From positions 806,001-870,000 of the forward strand of contig NC_089465.1 in the NCBI RefSeq assembly GCF_029203305.1: DNA of 64,000 bases, given 5' to 3'. Shown one piece after another: positions 59,666 through 64,000 of this stretch. The notes below the pieces were generated by a model that was not told the origin of the DNA, made no database searches, and was given only the letters and a program-made list of their open reading frames with translations. A program made the position numbers and the translations under genes. Positions within the stretch are counted from its first letter, which is position 1. The number at the start of each line of letters is the position of its first letter. This DNA is from Yamadazyma tenuis. Lineage: Eukaryota > Ascomycota > Pichiomycetes > Serinales > Debaryomycetaceae.

Positions 59666-60847
59666 TTATTGTCCGAACTTCTTTCTTAACATCACAAACT
59701 CTTCGTCTTCGACTTCCTCGATTGAAGGATGTTTGTGTAAGTCAGATAATGGTGAGTCTGGAGTCTCCAAATCATTGTCTGAGTTGATTGATGCGGTTTC
59801 GGTCATATCGACTTCGGGAGTAGAAGGAGATGAAGTATGAGGAGACTCAATTTCTGGCTCAGTGGTGGCACCAGTCTCAACCACTTCAGCAGCAGGAACG
59901 GAGGTTTCAGGGTCGGCAACAACAGATTCAGGAGCTGGAATGGTTACTTCAGGTTTAGCCTTCTTGTTGCTGTATGAGGATTCATTAGCTTGAGCACCAG
60001 CCTGTTCTTGAGTAGGATATCTGAATGCAGTAAAGGGGAATTCTTGAGAAGCAGTGGAAGGAACAAAGATATTTTGGAAAATTTGGTTAACGAACTGTTG
60101 AGCTTGTTGTTGAGCTTGTCTTCTTGCTTCTTCCTGTTCTTGCCGTTGCTTTCTCAAATTTTCTTCTCTTACTTTTCTTAACCTTTGTTCTTTTTCCCTT
60201 ATGATTCTGGCTTGCCTTTCCTGTTCTTGTCTGATTCTGGCTTGCTTTTCCTGTTCTTGTCTAATTCTTTCATGTTCTTTTCTGATTCTTTCTTGCTCTT
60301 CTCTGACTCTTTCTTGTTCTCTTCTGAGTTTTTCTTGTCTCTCTTGTTCTCTTCTAAGTTTTTCTTGTTTTTGCTCCTTTCTATGCTGTCTAATTGCTCT
60401 TTCATCTGGTTTTGGTCTAGAACAGGAATTTTCTGCTAATTGGTCAAAGAAAGTGTCGAACAAATATCCAAACGCTTCTTGGGGTTTTTGGGAATAAACT
60501 GGGTTGTACTTTGGAATAATCAAATTCAAGACATTGGAGTTGTATCTGTCAAGAGCAAAGTTTATATTGTTGATATCGACCTTGGCCAAATTCAACTTGA
60601 TTGAAACCTTGAAGTTATCTGGCAATGAAAATACTTCCAATAATCCTTCGAACTTGTTGGTTCTGATTAACTTGAACTCAAACGAGTTAAAGTCACCATC
60701 CACCTTAAAGATCTGAAACTTGACTTCGTCATCAGTTTCGATCTTCTTGATCAATTTTGGTTTCGAATATTGTTGAACAAACTGAGTGTTATCGAAGAAG
60801 GCCGATGGGAATAAACCTTGATTGTAAAATAATGGGTTGACTAACAT
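59666..60847 (-). CDS. Hsp20-like protein with a long charged helix
   Basis: Unusual 393-residue protein, probably heat-inducible. The N-terminal part (about 35-115) has the strand pattern of a degenerate alpha-crystallin domain, ending VLNLIIPKYNP, like the terminal strands and I/L-x-I/L-P motif of small heat-shock proteins. Residues about 150-255 are almost only Arg/Glu/Gln/Lys (repeats of RREQERQEKL), a long single helix or coiled coil. The tail (270-393) is acidic and disordered, ending PSIEEVEDEEFVMLRKKFGQ. Two perfect heat-shock elements and a TATA box lie directly upstream, supporting the heat-shock reading. An Hsp42-like role is inference. Confidence 0.7.
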   Translation of the reverse strand: MLVNPLFYNQGLFPSAFFDNTQFVQQYSKPKLIKKIETDDEVKFQIFKVDGDFNSFEFKLIRTNKFEGLLEVFSLPDNFKVSIKLNLAKVDINNINFALDRYNSNVLNLIIPKYNPVYSQKPQEAFGYLFDTFFDQLAENSCSRPKPDERAIRQHRKEQKQEKLRREQERQEKLRREQERVREEQERIRKEHERIRQEQEKQARIRQEQERQARIIREKEQRLRKVREENLRKQRQEQEEARRQAQQQAQQFVNQIFQNIFVPSTASQEFPFTAFRYPTQEQAGAQANESSYSNKKAKPEVTIPAPESVVADPETSVPAAEVVETGATTEPEIESPHTSSPSTPEVDMTETASINSDNDLETPDSPLSDLHKHPSIEEVEDEEFVMLRKKFGQ

Positions 60848-60967
60848 ATTAGGTATGGTAAATGTGAATTGATAAAAACTTGTTTTCTAATAAAGGCAGG
60901 GGAGATCAGTGAATATTTATAGGCACTTTTGCCATCATCTGCTTAGTTATATGCTGCAAAAATATGA

Positions 60968-60980
60968 GAAGGTTCTCGAA
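60968..60980. promoter_or_regulatory. Perfect heat-shock element 1
   Basis: The sequence GAAggTTCtcGAA is a perfect three-unit nGAAn array. It lies 121 bp upstream of the Hsp20-like start and 47 bp beyond its TATA. Hsf1 binding is the expected use. Confidence 0.8.
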
Positions 60981-61019
60981 AGAAGTGTGCAACAATTACC
61001 TAAAGGAGTAATGGCTGCA

Positions 61020-61032
61020 GAAGATTCTCGAA
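61020..61032. promoter_or_regulatory. Perfect heat-shock element 2
   Basis: GAAgaTTCtcGAA, a second perfect three-unit HSE 52 bp from the first. A further two-unit element GAAtcTTC follows at 61047-61054. Multiple HSEs are typical of strongly induced chaperone genes. Confidence 0.8.
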
Positions 61033-61622
61033 CTTGGAACCAAAAAGAATCTTCTTCGCGGTAAATTGGGCGGAGCATCGCGGTAGATTACAAATCGTGG
61101 GGCTGCCCTGCCACCCGCGCCACCGCGAGAGATAATGACCTAATGGTACCACTTGGGCTTAGGGGTGCGTGATTGCAGGGAATGTGATTATTAGTAATTG
61201 TTCCTTATACACTAGGCGGTATGAGTACAAGTCGTGTCACGGTTGTACTATTTGTTTATTTAATGTAGATTAACGTGTTACATGTGGGCTGTCACTGTGC
61301 TTTGCAGCCTGCGGTCCACACATTTCTTTTTCTCGGAAATATCCACAGTGACTCAAGCACCAAGAGCAACCCCACAAGTTAGGTAGCCATGAAATAGACT
61401 TATCACTCTCTAAGGGGTTTCAAGGGTGTGAATAGAAGACTGTATGTTTGCTTGTGGTGTCCAGAGTTTTTAAAAAGTGTCTCTGGTGCTGCTATTGTTA
61501 CCCCACAAAACAACTATGCTAAAAGTTTGAGAGATGAGTCAAAATATTTTGCACTAAATCACCGGCTAGGTTTTCATACGCTAGTAAATTAAATTTTCAC
61601 TGCACTTTAAACTGCAGATTCT

Positions 61623-61718
61623 ATGAATCAAATGGCCTATCATTATGCCCGTATCAATATCGTTACAAAGACCAGGTCTCGTGGCCCTTATACTGTTAAG
61701 CAGTGCCCTTGTTGCTAG
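61623..61718 (+). promoter_or_regulatory. Upstream ORF overlapping the oxidoreductase start
   Basis: A 31-codon frame with ATGs at 61623 and 61632 ends at TAG 61716-61718, past the main ATG at 61645 and in another frame. Neither uORF ATG has a purine at -3 (T and C), so leaky scanning to the main start (A at -3) is plausible. If translated it would lower main-ORF output; if the main start is really Met75, the uORF lies wholly upstream. Confidence 0.45.
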
Positions 61719-63069
61719 CCAGCTTTTTTCATCTCTTAGCACCTCACAAGCACTGATGGGAATACTAGCTGTATTTTTTGTGACAGTTTCATTTCTGTTG
61801 ATACGAGTTAAAGATCATCAAGTCCACAACAAGGATGACTCCGAGTCCCGTGCCAGAATCAATCAAATGAGGTCCGACTCCATCACGGCCAATACTACCA
61901 AACCCGCCTTAAAATCGGGTCCTTTGAACATCGTGGTTGTGGGTGCCGGACTCATAGGCCCAAGACACGCCCAGCATGTTAATGATAATGACAGCACAAT
62001 GTTGTTTGCGATCATTGACTTGAATCCCAGTACAAAAGTGGTGGCTCAGAATCTCAACACGAATTACTTCTCCAGCATCGAAGAAATGATAGAATACTGT
62101 ACCATGAATGGACTAAAACTCCCCGACGGAGCTATAATATGTACACCAAACCATACACATGTGCCAGTTGCGGCGAAATTGGCGTCCTTTGGAATCAATT
62201 TGTTGGTGGAAAAACCTGTTAGTCCAACGGCAGAAGAATCCAAAGCATTGAAAATATACTCAAACTTCAAGAAAGTCAAAGTCCTTGTGGGACACCATAG
62301 AAGGTTCAATCCTTTCATAATCGCCACCAAGAAGAATTTGTACAAAATTGGTAGCGTTGTAGCAATTCAAGGGACTTGGGCTTTGAAGAAGCACGAAGAT
62401 TACTTCAAAACATCTCCTTGGAGAACCAACTCGGAAACTGGAGGTGGGACACTCCTCATAAATCTTGTTCACGATCTTGACTTACTACAGTATTTGTTCG
62501 GACCTATTTACCAGGTGTACGCTGAGTCGTTGCCCAAAAAAAGAGGATATGAAAAAGTTGACGAAGGTGCTGCATTGACTCTAAGATTTAAGTCTGGTGC
62601 CTGCGGAACTTTCATATGTTCAGATAATGTTCCATCTCCTTTCAACTTTGAGAGTAGCACAGGAGAAAATCCCACAGTTCCCCTTCATGATAACTTACAT
62701 GGACTATACCGAATCTTTGGGTCAAATGGAACATTATCCATTCCCGATTTCAACTTATACCAAAACCACCCGGAACTTAGCGAATCTAACACCTGGTTGA
62801 ATGAAATTAGAAGTAAACGAATCGTGGATCCCAAGGTGTTGATGAAGCAAAAGCCCTTTGATAGTCAATTGAACCACTTTGTCAATATCATCAACGATAA
62901 CCATATTCCCAACTGCAATATAGATGATGGGATTTCAGCATTGTTAGTAATTCAGTCTGTTCAAAAATCGCTTCAAACAGGTTTACCACAAGTGATACCT
63001 GACATCACCGATATCAAACCAGACTTTATTTCTTTAGGTTTGGATTTAGACAGTGAATGGCTTTCTTAA
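61645..63069 (+). CDS. Membrane-anchored Gfo/Idh/MocA oxidoreductase
   Basis: NAD(P)-dependent oxidoreductase family protein of 474 residues. Two hydrophobic segments near 10-32 and 37-53 form a predicted N-terminal anchor, unusual for the family. The Rossmann motif NIVVVGAGLIGPRH lies at 95-108. The family EKP motif is Glu189-Lys190-Pro191 in LLVEKPVSPT. The catalytic-region GHHRRFNP and ETGGGTLLINLVHDLDLLQYL (His in a HDLDLL motif) are intact. The substrate (sugar or inositol type) cannot be inferred. The start at 61645 follows two upstream out-of-frame ATGs forming a uORF; a start at Met75 (61867) would remove the anchor and is the main alternative. Confidence 0.82.
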   Translation: MPVSISLQRPGLVALILLSSALVASQLFSSLSTSQALMGILAVFFVTVSFLLIRVKDHQVHNKDDSESRARINQMRSDSITANTTKPALKSGPLNIVVVGAGLIGPRHAQHVNDNDSTMLFAIIDLNPSTKVVAQNLNTNYFSSIEEMIEYCTMNGLKLPDGAIICTPNHTHVPVAAKLASFGINLLVEKPVSPTAEESKALKIYSNFKKVKVLVGHHRRFNPFIIATKKNLYKIGSVVAIQGTWALKKHEDYFKTSPWRTNSETGGGTLLINLVHDLDLLQYLFGPIYQVYAESLPKKRGYEKVDEGAALTLRFKSGACGTFICSDNVPSPFNFESSTGENPTVPLHDNLHGLYRIFGSNGTLSIPDFNLYQNHPELSESNTWLNEIRSKRIVDPKVLMKQKPFDSQLNHFVNIINDNHIPNCNIDDGISALLVIQSVQKSLQTGLPQVIPDITDIKPDFISLGLDLDSEWLS

Positions 63070-63134
63070 AAGTTCTCGTATACATTACCGTTTATAAAAG
63101 TTTATAAAAAAATTCCCTTGTATTATTCACCTCA

Positions 63135-64000
63135 TTAAGCCACAGAAGTGTCTTTGGTGATAACACCATTAGTGGCCTCAACTTCTCTTGAGTAAGGAAG
63201 TTCACCAACAGTTTCGATTTCCACCTTAACGTCAGTAGTGGTACCGATAATGTCATCCAAACTGGCAGATTCCTTTACCTTATAAGAAGAGGTCTTTAAA
63301 CCATTGATAGACAACTTAGCCTTACTACCAATAGAAAAAGTCAACTTGGATGAGGTCGATGGTGGAACAAAGGCCACCTTCTTGTCGACAGCAGATTCGT
63401 TGTAATTCAATGGGAAGTCCAAAGTTTCGTTTTTGGTGAATACGGCGATACCAGAAGCAACATCTAAAATAGCAAAATTGTTCTTGATACCAGTAATCAA
63501 AGTAAGAGTGGAAGTAGTGGTTGAAGTTCCAGCACCACTTCCTGGTGGACCAGCAATTGTTTTGATCAGCTTAGAGTGTTTGGACAAGATGGAATGAGTA
63601 GACGAGTTGAATTCAACCGTGTAGTTTGCAGTGGAGTTATCCAATAAAGTGAAGTTCAACTCAGAAATAATACCAGCATCAATGAAAGACTTAACAATCT
63701 CGGTCTTAATAGAAGGAGCAAATGGACTGGCCATTGGAGGTTCAACAACGACTCCGGAGTCCTTTTCAGAAGATTCACCAATTAACACCTCTCCAACGGC
63801 ACTAGAGATCAATGAAGATTCCCAAGCCAACAAGTTACCGGAGACGAACCAAGAGCCAGTGGTAATGACGTTTTCACCAGGAATAACAGGATGTGCCAAA
63901 ACTGGAGGTACACCTGGAGCCTTGTTAGCAGCACCAACTGGAGAAACTACTTCAACCACCAAGTTAGCATCATCAGCCCATAAGAAAGGCAACACCGACA
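63135..64000 (-). CDS. Putative secreted or lumenal glycoprotein, 5' end outside the window
   Basis: Partial gene, at least 286 codons, open past the window edge; the GTG near 63995 is not a real start. I do not recognise the family. The visible part is rich in Ser/Thr/Val and has several N-glycosylation sequons (NFT, NST, NYT, NSS, NET, NES), suggesting a secretory-pathway protein. Motifs ANLVVEVVSPVGAANKAP near the visible start and LDDIIGTTTDVKVEIETVGEL near the end are beta-rich. No GPI-type hydrophobic tail is seen; it ends GVITKDTSVA. The function is unknown; the N-terminus is needed. Confidence 0.6.
   Translation of the reverse strand, partial: SVLPFLWADDANLVVEVVSPVGAANKAPGVPPVLAHPVIPGENVITTGSWFVSGNLLAWESSLISSAVGEVLIGESSEKDSGVVVEPPMASPFAPSIKTEIVKSFIDAGIISELNFTLLDNSTANYTVEFNSSTHSILSKHSKLIKTIAGPPGSGAGTSTTTSTLTLITGIKNNFAILDVASGIAVFTKNETLDFPLNYNESAVDKKVAFVPPSTSSKLTFSIGSKAKLSINGLKTSSYKVKESASLDDIIGTTTDVKVEIETVGELPYSREVEATNGVITKDTSVA

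Larger units (their letters stand above)
60848..61644 (-). promoter_or_regulatory. Heat-shock-type promoter between the Hsp20-like and oxidoreductase genes
   Basis: The 797-bp divergent gap holds TATTTATA (60914-60921; TATAAATA for the minus-strand gene, 67 bp before its ATG), two perfect HSEs (60968-60980 and 61020-61032) and a partial one (61047-61054). A GC-rich stretch with CGCGG repeats spans about 61056-61130. No gene is seen. Confidence 0.6.

Noticed and set aside
60185..60497. Several overlapping open frames on both strands inside the Hsp20-like gene
   Set aside because: They are by-products of the RREQERQ-type low-complexity helix; the opposite-strand products are simple Ser/Phe/Leu repeats.

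Overview
The window looks like nuclear chromosomal DNA of a budding yeast (Saccharomycotina). It is packed with mostly intronless genes on both strands, and nearly all encode recognisable yeast proteins. Protein resemblances (two MRR1-like zinc-cluster regulators in tandem, a GAT1-type GATA factor, a HAK potassium transporter, intronless RPS23) point to the CTG clade (Debaryomycetaceae or relatives). CTG codons are scarce in conserved genes, and in the importin KAP114 several fall where the S. cerevisiae protein, as I remember it, has polar residues. CUG is therefore probably read as Ser, and every CTG-encoded Leu in a standard-code translation should be treated with care. The species cannot be fixed from sequence alone. 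I found no tRNA, rRNA, transposon or CRISPR array.

Layout: 0.6-11 kb holds a shortened HAK-type K+ transporter, then housekeeping genes: SCD6, SPN1/IWS1, RPS23, peroxisomal carrier ANT1, a LisH-WD40 protein, DBR1, MCR1 and the NAD(P)HX dehydratase. 11-17 kb is a tandem pair of MRR1-like Zn2Cys6 regulators, followed by an HPA2/HPA3-type acetyltransferase and a bHLH factor (17-19 kb). 19.7-31 kb, all on the minus strand, holds a miniature SLU7-like protein, RRP1, SSS1, a probable mitochondrial protein, a dienoyl-CoA isomerase, PRP5 and VHC1. 31-42 kb holds GAT1, an Rdx/SelW-like protein, a Q/H-rich DNA-binding candidate, TOP2, a DNAJC9-like J-protein and AGX1. 42-53 kb holds a Rossmann-like protein, POP6, ALB1, RPE1 with a duplicated 3' end, an ankyrin protein, TAD1, FIS1 and KAP114. 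53-64 kb holds SUA5, PMR1, an HPP membrane protein, COQ11, a heat-shock-type protein, a membrane-anchored Gfo/Idh/MocA oxidoreductase and a partial glycoprotein gene cut by the window end.

Themes: RNA metabolism and ribosome biogenesis are strongly represented (SCD6, DBR1, PRP5, SLU7-like, RRP1, ALB1, POP6, TAD1, SUA5, RPS23). Peroxisome and mitochondrial functions recur (ANT1, dienoyl-CoA isomerase, AGX1, MCR1, FIS1, COQ11). Ion homeostasis is covered by HAK, VHC1 and PMR1. These are scattered genes typical of a yeast chromosome, not a dedicated cluster.

Most unusual: (1) the end of RPE1 runs into a diverged, out-of-frame second copy of its own C-terminal coding segment; (2) a 133-residue SLU7-like protein lacks the zinc knuckle and C-terminal half, with a 31-bp-period repeat at its stop; (3) the HAK transporter lacks the hydrophilic C-terminal domain and has altered pore motifs; (4) a degenerate alpha-crystallin-like protein with a long charged helix lies behind two perfect heat-shock elements; (5) the Gfo/Idh/MocA enzyme has an N-terminal membrane anchor and an overlapping upstream ORF.
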